A stretch of 64,000 bases of DNA from CAWKGC01 sp963849005 (GTDB lineage Bacteria > Pseudomonadota > Gammaproteobacteria > Burkholderiales > Usitatibacteraceae), in NCBI GenBank assembly GCA_963849005.1, contig CAWKGC010000023.1, forward strand, positions 434,001 to 498,000. The letters are read 5' to 3'. Positions 18,307 to 29,165 of this stretch are shown here, piece after piece. Under the pieces are notes generated by a model, which saw nothing but the letters and a program-made list of their open reading frames with translations, was not told where the DNA came from and ran no database searches. The position numbers and the translations under genes were made by a program. The first letter of the stretch is position 1; each line of letters opens with the position of its first letter.

Positions 18307-18663
18307 TATAATGCAAGGCGTTGATTCAAAAGCCCGCGCACGGCGCCTTCCAGGCGGCGCGTCTCGCAAAGAGCCAACGCAGAACAGGAAAACGGGCGTC
18401 GCGAGCGGCGCCAGGCAGGTTAACTTCGCTCACCTGCATAACTTGAGCAGCGATGGTAAACGAAACGACGCGCTCGAAGCACCACAAGAATTTGCGCCGC
18501 TGCCCCGGACCCAAAGGTTCGCCGCAGCGCGAGACGATGCAGAACTCCCCGTCCTTCCCACAAGTCACCTGAAAGCGACCCAAGAAGCAACCCCGGATTT
18601 CTGAAATTTCACGTCATGGCCCTGACCGGCCCTCTTCCGTGTTCGAGCGCGGGAGAAGAATAA
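18307..18663 (+). promoter_or_regulatory. Probable rne promoter and long 5' leader
   Basis: A perfect TATAAT lies at 18307-18312 on the plus strand, but no good -35 box is visible. The RNase E start is at 18664, so the leader would be about 345 nt, close to the 361-nt autoregulatory leader known for E. coli rne. A 6-bp hairpin (18415-18420 with 18432-18437) and other G+C-rich stems occur. No small ORF with a good ribosome site is convincing. Confidence 0.45.
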
Positions 18664-21498
18664 ATGAAACGCATGCTTTTCAATGCGACCCAGGCAGAGG
18701 AACTCCGGGTTGCAATCGTCGATGGCCAGAAGCTGATTGACCTCGACATCGAATCTGCCGGTAAAGAACAACGCAAGAGCAACATCTACAAGGGTGTCAT
18801 CACCCGCGTGGAGCCCTCCCTGGAAGCCGCCTTCGTCGATTACGGGGCGGAGCGGCACGGCTTCCTGCCCTTCAAGGAAATGGCCAAGCAGTTCCTCCAC
18901 AACGAGGACGGCGAGTTTTCGCGCGCCAAGACGGCCTCGCACCTGAAGGTCGGCCACGAGATGATCGTGCAGGTGGACAAGGACGAGCGCGGCAACAAGG
19001 GCGCGGCGCTGACGACCTACATCAGCCTGGCCGGGCGCTACCTGGTCCTCATGCCGAACAACCCGCGCGGCGGCGGCGTGTCGCGCCGCATCGAGGGCGA
19101 GGACAGGAACGAGCTGCGCGAAGTGATGGACCAGCTGCAGGTCCCCGAGGGCATGAGCCTGATCGCCCGCACCGCGGGCATCGGCCGCTCGCTGGAGGAA
19201 ATGCAGTGGGACATGAACTACCTGCTGCAGCTCTGGCACGCGATCGAAGGTGCGGCCGAGGACGAGAAGGCCCCGTGCCTGATCTACCTCGAATCGAGCC
19301 TCGTGGTGCGCGCCATCCGCGACCTGTTCCAGCCCGAGATCGGCGAGATCCTCGTCGACACCCCGGCGATCTTCGACCAGGCGCTCGCCTTCATGAGCAC
19401 CGTCATGCCGGCCAACGTCGGCAAGGTGAAGCTCTACAAGGACGACGTCCCGCTCTTCTCGCGCTTCCAGATCGAGCACCAGATCGAGACCGCCTACGGC
19501 CGCGACGTGACCCTGCCCTCGGGCGGCGCCATCGTCATCGACCACACCGAGGCGCTGGTCTCGATCGACGTGAACAGCGCCCGCGCCACGCGCGGACACG
19601 ACATCGAGCAGACCGCGCTCAACACCAACCTCGAGGCCGCCGACGAAGTGGCCCGCCAGTTGCGCCTGCGCGACCTGGGCGGCCTGATCGTCATCGACTT
19701 CATCGACATGGAGAGCGCGCGCAACCAGCGCGACGTGGAGAACCGCCTGCGCGAGGCACTGCGACACGACCGCGCCCGCGTGCAGGTCGGCAAGATCTCG
19801 CGCTTCGGCCTGCTCGAGCTTTCCCGCCAGCGCCTGCAGCCCTCTCTGGAGGAATCGAGCCACTTCCCCTGCCCGCGCTGCCATGGCACGGGATACATCC
19901 GCGACACGGCGTCGAGCGCGCTGCACATCCTGCGCATCCTGCAGGAAGAGGCGATGAAGGACGGCACTGCCGCGATCCACGCGCAGGTCCCGGTCGATGT
20001 CGCCACGTATCTCCTCAACGAGAAGCGCGCCGAGATCTTCGCGCTCGAGGCGCGCCTCAAGGTGAACGTGCTGCTCATCCCCAACCCGCACCTCGAGACG
20101 CCGAACTACCAGGTGGAGCGCCTGCGCCACGACTCGCCCGAACTCGATGCGCAGGTGCCCAGCTACGAAATGGTGAACGTGCCTTCGGAAGAGGCCGTCA
20201 CCCCGCAAGGCCGCGCGCAGGAAAACAAGCCGGCCAGGCCCGAGCCCCTCGTGAGGGGCATCACGCCCGACCAGCCCGCGCCGGTGACCCCGGTGTCTGT
20301 GGCGCGTGCGCCGATGCCGGTCACGGAAGCGCCGCAAGCCGCGAAACCCTCGATCGTCGACCGGCTGTTCGGTTGGCTGAAGGGCCCGAGCACGCCCGCG
20401 GCGCCGGCGCCGATCGTCACGCCGCCTGCCACCCAAGCCAAGCCGCCGCGCGAACCGCGCCGCGGCGAGGGCCAGCGTGGCCGCGATGGCCAGGAACGCA
20501 AGGAAGGCGGCCGTCGCGATGGCCGCCGGGGCGGGCAGGACCGCAAGGAGGGCAGCCGTCCTCCCGCCGAGGGTGCCGGCCCGCGCGAGGAGCGCAAGCC
20601 ACGCGAGCCACGGGAAGCACGACCGCCACGTGAAGGCCGTGAGCCGCGCGAAGGCCGGGGCGGCGAAGAACGCCGCCCACCCCAGCGCGAACGCCAGCAG
20701 GGGCAGCCGCGCCCCAACGGCGACGCGCCTCCGCCGATTGCCGAACTCGACAAGGACGCCGCGCTTTCCGCGCCTGTCGCCGAACTGGTCGAAGGCACCT
20801 CCCTGCCAGCCGGCGAGGGCGACGGCCGCCGTCGCCGCCGTCGCGGCGGACGCGGGGGCGATCGTGGCCAGCGAGGCGAACGCGCCGAGCGCGTGGAGCG
20901 CGATGAAATCCGCGACGCAACGCAGGCTGCGGAAGAGCAGCCCGCTGAGCAGGGCGTGATGGCATCGGCCGAACCTGCCGCGCAGGCACCGGCGCACGAA
21001 CCGAGGGAAATCCGCGAACCGCGCGAACCGAGGCCTCCACGCGAGCCGCGCGAACCGCGCGAACCAAGGGAGTCCAGGCAACCGCGGGAAGCAACCGGTG
21101 AAGCGCAGGCAGGAAACTTCGCCGCGCCGGAAACCCAGGCGTTTGCGGCCGCACCGATGGAAAGCGCTCCTTCCGCGCCGATGCCGCAACCCGTGCCGCT
21201 TGCCGCGCCGGTCATGGCCTCGTTCCATGAACTCAGCCAGCACGACGACGCGCCGTTGCCGAAACCGGTGCGCCGCCGCCGCGAGGCGGCACACGCCGAA
21301 CCGGCGCAGGCAGCCGAACCGCTGGTGCTCGTGCAGACCCAACCTGGCGCGGCCATTGCGCCGGTCATGGTCGAGGACGAACTGCCCCGCCGGACGAAGC
21401 CGCGCCGCCGCCATAGCGTTCCGGTCGTGGCCGAGCCATTGATGCTCGTCGAGACCCAGCCGGGCGACGCGACGGACGGTCCCCTCACGAACCGGTAG
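18664..21498 (+). CDS. rne: Ribonuclease E
   Basis: Endoribonuclease that starts mRNA decay, processes rRNA and tRNA and scaffolds the degradosome. Residues 1-520 are the catalytic half: an S1 domain (about 35-120), the 5'-sensor/RNase H region, and the DNase-I-like site with metal ligands Asp302 (SIDVNSARATRG) and Asp348 (IDFIDM). The zinc-link CPRCHGTG is at about 403-410. The remaining ~420 residues are disordered and rich in Arg, Pro and Glu, including a run of EPR/PRE repeats and two copies of an EPL-LV-TQPG motif at the end. ATG 18664 follows GGGAGAAG. Confidence 0.95.
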   Translation: MKRMLFNATQAEELRVAIVDGQKLIDLDIESAGKEQRKSNIYKGVITRVEPSLEAAFVDYGAERHGFLPFKEMAKQFLHNEDGEFSRAKTASHLKVGHEMIVQVDKDERGNKGAALTTYISLAGRYLVLMPNNPRGGGVSRRIEGEDRNELREVMDQLQVPEGMSLIARTAGIGRSLEEMQWDMNYLLQLWHAIEGAAEDEKAPCLIYLESSLVVRAIRDLFQPEIGEILVDTPAIFDQALAFMSTVMPANVGKVKLYKDDVPLFSRFQIEHQIETAYGRDVTLPSGGAIVIDHTEALVSIDVNSARATRGHDIEQTALNTNLEAADEVARQLRLRDLGGLIVIDFIDMESARNQRDVENRLREALRHDRARVQVGKISRFGLLELSRQRLQPSLEESSHFPCPRCHGTGYIRDTASSALHILRILQEEAMKDGTAAIHAQVPVDVATYLLNEKRAEIFALEARLKVNVLLIPNPHLETPNYQVERLRHDSPELDAQVPSYEMVNVPSEEAVTPQGRAQENKPARPEPLVRGITPDQPAPVTPVSVARAPMPVTEAPQAAKPSIVDRLFGWLKGPSTPAAPAPIVTPPATQAKPPREPRRGEGQRGRDGQERKEGGRRDGRRGGQDRKEGSRPPAEGAGPREERKPREPREARPPREGREPREGRGGEERRPPQRERQQGQPRPNGDAPPPIAELDKDAALSAPVAELVEGTSLPAGEGDGRRRRRRGGRGGDRGQRGERAERVERDEIRDATQAAEEQPAEQGVMASAEPAAQAPAHEPREIREPREPRPPREPREPREPRESRQPREATGEAQAGNFAAPETQAFAAAPMESAPSAPMPQPVPLAAPVMASFHELSQHDDAPLPKPVRRRREAAHAEPAQAAEPLVLVQTQPGAAIAPVMVEDELPRRTKPRRRHSVPVVAEPLMLVETQPGDATDGPLTNR

Positions 21499-21508
21499 GA
21501 AAGCAGCG

Positions 21509-22111
21509 ATGGCCGCGCCGATCGACTTCTACTTCGATTTTTCCTCGCCGTACGGCTACATCGGGTCGGAGTTGGTCGATGCGCTGGCCGAGCGCGTGGG
21601 GCGCGAAGTGACATGGCGCCCCGTGCTGCTCGGGCCGATCTTCAAGCATGTCGGCACCGGCGTGCTGGTCGACATCCCGCTGAAGGGCGACTATTCGAAG
21701 CGGGACTTCGCGCGCATGGCGCGCTACCACAAGATTGCGTTCACCCTGCCCGTGAAGTTCCCGGTCGGCACGCAGGCTGCGACCCGCGCGTTCTACGTGC
21801 TCGCCGATGCCGATCCGGCGCTGGCGCAACGCTTCGCGAAGTCGGTGTTCCGCGCTTACTACACCGAGGGCATCGATATCAGCGATCCCGCCACCGTCGT
21901 GGGCCTCGCAGCCCAGGCCGGCGCCAACGGCGAGCAGGTTGCGGCAGCAATCGCCGACCCCGCGGTCAAGGAGCGCGTGAAGAGCGAGGTCGATGCGGCA
22001 ATCGCCAAGGGCGTGTTCGGCTCGCCGCTCTTCATCGTCGATGGCGAGATGTTCTGGGGCGTGGACCGCATGCCCCAGCTCGAGGAGTGGATCCGGACCG
22101 GGGGCTGGTAG
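21509..22111 (+). CDS. DsbA-family / 2-hydroxychromene-2-carboxylate isomerase-like protein
   Basis: A 200-residue thioredoxin-fold protein of the kappa-GST/HCCA-isomerase type. The N-terminus reads FYFDFSSPYGYIGSE, where a Ser replaces the Cys-X-X-Cys of true DsbA, and the C-terminal GVFGSPLFIVDGEMFWGVDR carries the conserved cis-Pro. The family isomerises hydroxychromene carboxylate in naphthalene degradation or acts on glutathione adducts. No catabolic genes adjoin it here, so the substrate is open. It begins 10 bp after rne, with AGGAAAG upstream. Confidence 0.8.
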   Translation: MAAPIDFYFDFSSPYGYIGSELVDALAERVGREVTWRPVLLGPIFKHVGTGVLVDIPLKGDYSKRDFARMARYHKIAFTLPVKFPVGTQAATRAFYVLADADPALAQRFAKSVFRAYYTEGIDISDPATVVGLAAQAGANGEQVAAAIADPAVKERVKSEVDAAIAKGVFGSPLFIVDGEMFWGVDRMPQLEEWIRTGGW

Positions 22112-22156
22112 TTTTCGCGCGGAAGTGACCGTGACGCAGGGCAGGCGCTGGCGTGA

Positions 22157-22723
22157 CTACCGTCCCATCGTGAAGAACTGCTCGTTCGGCCGCATCGCCG
22201 AGAGGTTGGCCATGCGGTTCGACAGCGCGAAGAAGGCCGCGATCGCGCCCACGTCCCAGATGTCCTCGTCGTCCAGCGCGTGCTCCCGAAGATGCGCGAA
22301 GTCCTGCTCTTCCACCTTGTGCGACGCTTCCGCGACCTTCATCGCGAAATCGAGGATGGCCTTCTCGCGGGCCGAGAGGTCGGCCTTGAGATAGTTCGCG
22401 GCGACCTGGTCGGCGATGAGCGGCCGCTTCGAGACCACGCGCAGGATCGCGCCGTGGGCGACGATGCAGTAGGCGCAGTGATTGGCGCTCGAAGTCGCCA
22501 CCACGATCATTTCCTTCTCCGCCTTGGTGAGGCCGCCTTTCCGGAGCATCAGCGCGTCGTGGTAATCGAAGAACGCGCGGCACTCGTCGGGACGGTGCGC
22601 GAGTGCCAGGAAGACGTTGGGGACGAAACCGGCCTTCTCCTGCACCTTGGCGATGCGGCTGCGCAGGTCCTCCGGGAGGTCCTCCAGTTGCGGCACGGGG
22701 AAGCGGCTGATGAGGGCATTCAT
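22157..22723 (-). CDS. Peroxidase-related protein, AhpD-like fold
   Basis: 188 residues of the carboxymuconolactone-decarboxylase/AhpD superfamily. The redox motif CAYCIVAHGAI has the CxxC and following His typical of the peroxidase-related subfamily, with the upstream Glu in LTKAEKEMI. Such proteins probably detoxify peroxides using a CxxC pair. The gene overlaps the downstream end of the phosphatase gene by 4 bp, so the two are likely co-expressed. The C-terminus NEQFFTMGR is intact. Confidence 0.82.
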   Translation of the reverse strand: MNALISRFPVPQLEDLPEDLRSRIAKVQEKAGFVPNVFLALAHRPDECRAFFDYHDALMLRKGGLTKAEKEMIVVATSSANHCAYCIVAHGAILRVVSKRPLIADQVAANYLKADLSAREKAILDFAMKVAEASHKVEEQDFAHLREHALDDEDIWDVGAIAAFFALSNRMANLSAMRPNEQFFTMGR

Positions 22724-23208
22724 TCTTGTTTTCCTCCGATTTGGTCAAGCCAGCGGTCGCAGGCCTCCTCCACCATGTCGAGCACGTTCTCGAAACCTGC
22801 ATCGCCACCATAGTACGGGTCGGGCAGGTCGCGTTCCTTGTAGATCTCGCTGCACGCGAGGAACAGGCACAGCCTCGCCTTCGCGTCGGCGGGCGCCGCT
22901 GATTCAAGCTGGCGCAGGTGTCCGCGGTCCATTGCCAGGATGTAGTCGAATTGGTGGAAGTCGGACGCGCGCACCTGCCGCGCGCGCTGCGCGCTCAAAT
23001 CGTAGCCGCGGCGCTTCGCATGCTTGATCGCGCGCGCGTCGGGGGCTTCACCGACGTGATAGTCGTGCGTCCCGGCGGAATCGACCCGCAGGCGCAGCCC
23101 GCGTTGCGCGGCCTTTGCGACCAGCACACCCTCTGCCGTCGGCGAGCGGCAGATGTTGCCGGTGCACACCATCAGGACCGAAATTGGGGTCAGAGACGTA
23201 ATACTCAA
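22720..23208 (-). CDS. Low-molecular-weight protein-tyrosine phosphatase
   Basis: The phosphate loop CTGNICRSP and the acid loop DLPDPYYGG identify a low-Mr phosphotyrosine phosphatase of about 155-160 residues. The 5' end is unusual: a REP-like repeat runs right up to the first beta strand, so codons for residues 3-9 (ITSLTPI) are read from the repeat. The longest frame starts at a TTG at 23208; the only ATG is at 23172 and would remove the first strand. The true start is thus unsettled. Possible roles include control of exopolysaccharide kinases or general phosphotyrosine turnover. Confidence 0.82.
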   Translation of the reverse strand: MSITSLTPISVLMVCTGNICRSPTAEGVLVAKAAQRGLRLRVDSAGTHDYHVGEAPDARAIKHAKRRGYDLSAQRARQVRASDFHQFDYILAMDRGHLRQLESAAPADAKARLCLFLACSEIYKERDLPDPYYGGDAGFENVLDMVEEACDRWLDQIGGKQE

Positions 23209-23320
23209 TTGGGGTCAGAGACGAAATTGAGATCGAAGCGAAAACCGGGGTCAGAGCCGATTATCGGAATACGACCGCGCAATGTGCGAACCACGAGGCC
23301 GATATATCGGATCTGACCCC
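23186..23320. repeat. REP-like repeat cluster (GGGGTCAGAG units)
   Basis: Three direct copies of GGGGTCAGAG begin at 23186, 23211 and 23247; the first two extend to GGGGTCAGAGACG. An inverted end, CTGACCCC, lies at 23313-23320. Between them are two small palindromes, CCGATTATCGG (23257-23267) and CCGATATATCGG (23299-23310). The cluster fills the whole gap between the phosphatase gene and uvrB. The same core recurs at 26754-26848. Confidence 0.75.
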
Positions 23321-23331
23321 ATGGCGGCAAC

Positions 23332-25359
<2,028 letters not shown>

Positions 25360-25541
25360 GGCCTCGGGGAATGATCCGGAACCGTCAATTCTAGCAACTT
25401 CCCATGCCCCGCCCGAGACCGTATTTCGGCGGGGCCGGAAAGGCGGCTTTTGCTGCATTGCATCAGACACCGTAAAATGACCGGGCAACACCAATACACC
25501 AGACCCAGACCCGCCCCACCGCTCCCCGGAGAGAAAATTCC

Positions 25542-26742
25542 ATGTCGTTCGTCGCTGCGCGCCTGCAATCGATCAAGACCTCGCCCACCCTCGCCGTCAA
25601 CGCCCGCGCCACGCGGCTCAAGTCGGAGGGCAAGGACATCATCGGCCTGGGCGCCGGCGAGCCCGACTTCGACACGCCGCAGTTCATCAAGGACGCGGCC
25701 GTGGCGGCGATCGCCAAGGGGCTCACCAAGTACACCGCGGCCGGCGGCACGCCGTCGCTGAAGAAGGCGATCATCGCCAAGTTCAAGCGCGACAACAGCC
25801 TCGACTACACCGAGAAGCAGGTCCTGGTCTCGTGCGGCGGCAAGCAGAGCTGCTTCAACCTGTGCCTTGCGCTGCTCAACAAGGGCGACGAGGTGATCAT
25901 CCCCGCGCCCTACTGGGTGTCGTATCCGGACATGGTGCTGATGGCCGATGCCACGCCGGTGATCGTCGCGGCCGGCATCGAGCAGGGTTTCCGCCTGAAG
26001 GCCGGCCAGCTCGAGGCGGCGATCACGCCGAAGACGCGGATGATCTTCCTCAACAGCCCGTCCAACCCATCCGGCCGCGGTCTACACGCTGGACGAGCTG
26101 AAGGCGGTGGGCGAAGTGCTGCGCAAGCACCCGGACATCGTGATCGCCACCGACGACATGTACGAGCACATCCTGCTCAAGGGCCAGAAGTTCGTCAACA
26201 TCCTCAACGCCTGCCCGGACCTGTATCCGCGCACCATGGTGCTGAACGGCGTCTCCAAGGCCTACTCGATGACCGGCTGGCGCATCGGCTATGCGGCGGC
26301 CCGGCGGAACTGATCGCGGCGATGGAAAACGTCCAGTCGCAGCGCACTTCCAACCCGACGTCGATTTCGCAGTACGCGGCGGAAGCGGCGCTGAACGGCG
26401 ACCAGTCATGCATCGAGCCGATGGTCAAGGCGTTCAAGGCGCGCGGCAGGTTCGTGTTCGAAGGACTGAACAAGATTCCCGGCGTGAAATGCATCGATCC
26501 GGAAGGCGCGTTCTACGTGTTCCCGGATTGCCGCGGGGCGATCAAGCGCCTGCATGCCGCCGGCAAGCTCAAGGACGCCACCGACCTCGCGCTGTGCGAA
26601 TACCTGCATGGAGCAGCCCGAGGCGGTCGCCGCGGTGCCCGGCTCGGCGTTCGGCATGGAGGGCTACCTGCGCATTTCCTTCGCCACCTCGATGGAGAAC
26701 CTCGAGAAGGCGATCGCGCGCATGGCGAAGTCGATGTCCTGA
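25542..26742 (+). CDS. Aspartate aminotransferase, class I PLP enzyme (three frameshifts)
   Basis: A PLP-dependent aminotransferase of the aspartate/aromatic subgroup, about 400 residues after repair. The N-terminus (MSFVAARLQSIKTSPT), GAGEPDFDTP and the YTAAGGTPSLKKAI segment are in the first frame. The PLP lysine is in NGVSKAYSMTGWRIGYA, in the second frame. The C-terminal GFGMEGYLRISF-type segment is GSAFGMEGYLRISF. Breaks occur near 26076 (extra C), 26298 (one G missing in a G run) and 26604-26607 (CTG/CTC doubled third base). Upstream is AGAGAAAATTCC before the ATG. Family proteins convert aspartate and 2-oxoglutarate to oxaloacetate and glutamate. Confidence 0.85.
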
Positions 26743-26753
26743 TCAACCGTAAC

Positions 26754-26848
26754 GGGGTCAGAGTACATTTCCGGAATAATGGGGTCAGAGGACATTTCCG
26801 GTCGGATCGCGCAGCGATCCTCGGCGTCCGGAAATGTACTCTGACCCC
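26754..26848. repeat. REP-like element with inverted ends and central hairpin
   Basis: The unit GGGGTCAGAGTACATTTCCGG occurs at 26754-26774, a near copy with one changed base at 26781-26801, and its exact inverse at 26828-26848. A 7-bp perfect hairpin with a three-base loop lies at 26804-26820. The element sits 12 bp after the aminotransferase and 18 bp before the end of fadH. It could also act as a bidirectional transcription barrier. Confidence 0.8.
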
Positions 26849-26865
26849 ATTATTCCATTATTTCG

Positions 26866-28905
26866 CTACAGCGAAGCGGCCAACCGGCTGCCTTCGTCGA
26901 TGGCGCGCTTGGCGTCGAGTTCGCCCGCGAACTGCGCCCCGCCGATGAGATGCACGCGAACGCCCGCGGCCTTGAGCGGTGCCTCGAGTTCACGCAGCGA
27001 TTCCTGGCCGGCGCACAGCACGATGGTGTCGACCTCGAGGATCGTGCCCTTCTCGCGCTTCTCGCCGAAGGTGATGGCCAGCCCTTTCGGAACCACCCCC
27101 TCGTAGTTCACGCCCGCGAGCATCTCGACGTTCTTCATCTTCAGCGCGGCGCGGTGGATCCAGCCGGTGGTCTTGCCCAGCCCGGCGCCGATCTTGCTCG
27201 CCTTGCGCTGCAGGAGCATGACCTGCCGCGCCGGAGGCGTCACCTGCGGCTTCACGCCTGCGACGCCGCCGCGCGAGACCGTGGGATCGCCCACGCCCCA
27301 CTCCTTTCGCCAGAGCTCGATGTCGAGCGTCGGCGAATGGCCGTCATGGACGAGGAACTCGGCCACGTCGAAGCCGATGCCGCCCGCCCCCACCACCGCA
27401 ACGCGCTTGCCGACCGGCTTGCCGTGCAGGATCACGTCAATGTAGGACAGCACGCGCGGATCGTCCTGCCCCTTGATGCCCGGATTGCGCGGCAGCACGC
27501 CGGTGGCAATCACAACGTCGGAGTATTTCGCCGCCGACAAGTCCTCCGCCGAGATGCGGCGGTTGAGGTGCAGCTTCACGCCGGTCACCTCGATGCGGCG
27601 CTTGTAGTAACGCAGCGTCTCGTGGAACTCTTCCTTGCCGGGAATGCGCTTGGCCATGTTGAACTGCCCGCCGATCTCGGCGGCGGAATCGAACAGGTCG
27701 ACTTCGTGGCCGCGCTCGGCGAGCACGGTCGCGCAGGCAAGCCCCGCGGGGCCCGCGCCCACGACGGCAACGCGCTTCTTCGCGGTCGCCGGGCGGTACA
27801 CCAATTCGGTCTCGCGGCAGGCGCGCGGATTCACGAGGCAGCTCGACATCTGCCCGACGAACACATGGTCGAGGCAGGCCTGGTTGCAGGCGATGCAGGT
27901 GTTGATCTCGTCGGCCCGGCCCGCGGCCGCTTTCACAACGAACTCGGGATCGGCCAACAGGGGACGCGCCATCGACACCATGTCGGCCGCGCCCGAGGCG
28001 AGCAGCTCTTCCGCCACTGCCGGGTCGTTGATGCGGTTGGTGGTGCAAAGCGGGATCGCCACTTCGCCTTTCATCTTCTTCGTCACCCACGCGAAGCCGG
28101 CGCGCGGCACGCTGGTGGCAATGGTCGGCACCCTCGCCTCGTGCCAGCCGATGCCGGTGTTGATGATGGTCGCGCCCGCGTTCTGGATTGCCTTGGCGAG
28201 CATCACGACTTCGTCCCAGGTGCTGCCGCCGGGAACGAGGTCGAGCATCGAGAGGCGGAAGACGATGATGAAATCGCGGCCGACCTTCTCGCGGATGCGC
28301 GAGACGATCTCCACCGGCAGCCGCATGCGGTTTTCGTAGCTGCCGCCCCAGTCGTCCTTGCGCTGGTTGGTCTGCGCGGCGAGGAACTCGTTGATGAAGT
28401 AGCCCTCGCTGCCCATGACTTCCACGCCGTCGTAGCCGGCGTCCCTCGCCAGCGCCGCGCAACGCACGAAGGCGCGGATCTGCCGCTCGATGCCGCCCGC
28501 GGAAAGCTCGCGCGGCGTGAAGCGGTGGATCGGCGACTTGATGCGCGAAGGCGCGACGGCGAGCGGCGTGTAGCCATAGCGGCCGGCGTGCAGGATCTGC
28601 AGGGCGATCTTGCCGCCCTCCGCATGCACCGCCTGCGTGATCGACAGGTGGGTCCGCGCCTGCGCCGAAGTCGTGAGCCGCGAGCCGAAGGGCGAGAGCC
28701 AGCCTTCGATGTTGGGCGCGAAGCCGCCGGTCACGATCAGCCCGACGCCGCCACGCGCGCGTTCGGCAAAGTAGGCCGCGAGCTGCGGGAAGTGCTTGCG
28801 CCGGTCTTCCAGGCCGGTGTGCATCGAGCCCATGAGCACGCGATTCTTCAGCGTGGTGAAGCCGAGGTCGAGCGGGGCAAGCAGGTGGGGATAGGGGCTC
28901 GTCAT
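26866..28905 (-). CDS. fadH: NADPH-dependent 2,4-dienoyl-CoA reductase
   Basis: It reduces 2,4-dienoyl-CoA during oxidation of unsaturated fatty acids. With the ATG at 28905 it is 679 residues. An FMN-binding TIM barrel of the old-yellow-enzyme type fills residues 1-340 (FTTLKNRVLMGSMHTGLE). The [4Fe-4S] cysteines are in CIACNQACLDHVFVGQ and the following SSCLVNPRAC. FAD binding is at VAVVGAGPAGLACATVLAERG, and the NADPH domain at VAVVGAGGIGFDVAEFL. A tRNA-Leu gene lies 31 bp upstream on the same strand. Confidence 0.92.
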   Translation of the reverse strand: MTSPYPHLLAPLDLGFTTLKNRVLMGSMHTGLEDRRKHFPQLAAYFAERARGGVGLIVTGGFAPNIEGWLSPFGSRLTTSAQARTHLSITQAVHAEGGKIALQILHAGRYGYTPLAVAPSRIKSPIHRFTPRELSAGGIERQIRAFVRCAALARDAGYDGVEVMGSEGYFINEFLAAQTNQRKDDWGGSYENRMRLPVEIVSRIREKVGRDFIIVFRLSMLDLVPGGSTWDEVVMLAKAIQNAGATIINTGIGWHEARVPTIATSVPRAGFAWVTKKMKGEVAIPLCTTNRINDPAVAEELLASGAADMVSMARPLLADPEFVVKAAAGRADEINTCIACNQACLDHVFVGQMSSCLVNPRACRETELVYRPATAKKRVAVVGAGPAGLACATVLAERGHEVDLFDSAAEIGGQFNMAKRIPGKEEFHETLRYYKRRIEVTGVKLHLNRRISAEDLSAAKYSDVVIATGVLPRNPGIKGQDDPRVLSYIDVILHGKPVGKRVAVVGAGGIGFDVAEFLVHDGHSPTLDIELWRKEWGVGDPTVSRGGVAGVKPQVTPPARQVMLLQRKASKIGAGLGKTTGWIHRAALKMKNVEMLAGVNYEGVVPKGLAITFGEKREKGTILEVDTIVLCAGQESLRELEAPLKAAGVRVHLIGGAQFAGELDAKRAIDEGSRLAASL

Positions 28906-28935
28906 TCGAGTCTCGTCATTTCGGGGAGGGTTGGG

Positions 28936-29020
28936 TGGTGCGCGGGGCCGGACTCGAACCGACATGCCTTGCGGCGAGGCATTTTAAGTGCCTTGTGTAT
29001 ACCAGTTTCACCACCCGCGC
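28936..29020 (-). tRNA. tRNA-Leu (UAA)
   Basis: The minus strand reads GCGCGGGTGGTGAAACTGG at the 5' end. The acceptor arms 29014-29020 and 28940-28946 pair perfectly. The anticodon stem AGGCA/TGCCT encloses a loop with TAA. A long variable arm (CTCGCCGCAAGGC) marks a class II tRNA, and GGTTCGAGTCC is the T arm. CCA is encoded. Length is 85 nt. Confidence 0.95.
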
Positions 29021-29165
29021 GATGTCCTAGCGGATCGGCGCTAATCGGGACGCCGCGATCGGGGAAAGGGATGCCATGGATGCGCAGTTTACACGCCGCC
29101 GGGGCTCGCTTGCCCTTGCCGGTGGTTCAGAACGGCGCCGGCGTGGCGGCAATTCGCGAAGATCG

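Noticed and set aside
18296..18330. TATAAT at 18307 as a promoter for rluC
   Set aside because: Read on the minus strand it gives ATTATA with no suitable -35 and too little space before the rluC ATG; the plus orientation fits rne.
21000..21090. Possible CRISPR or tandem repeat
   Set aside because: The short repeats encode the EPR-rich tail of RNase E; there are no spacers or cas genes.
18565..21414. A 949-codon minus-strand frame opposite rne
   Set aside because: Antisense to RNase E; no start signal, no domain.
26746..26865. Insertion sequence at the REP element
   Set aside because: Inverted ends exist, but there is no transposase and the element is under 100 bp.
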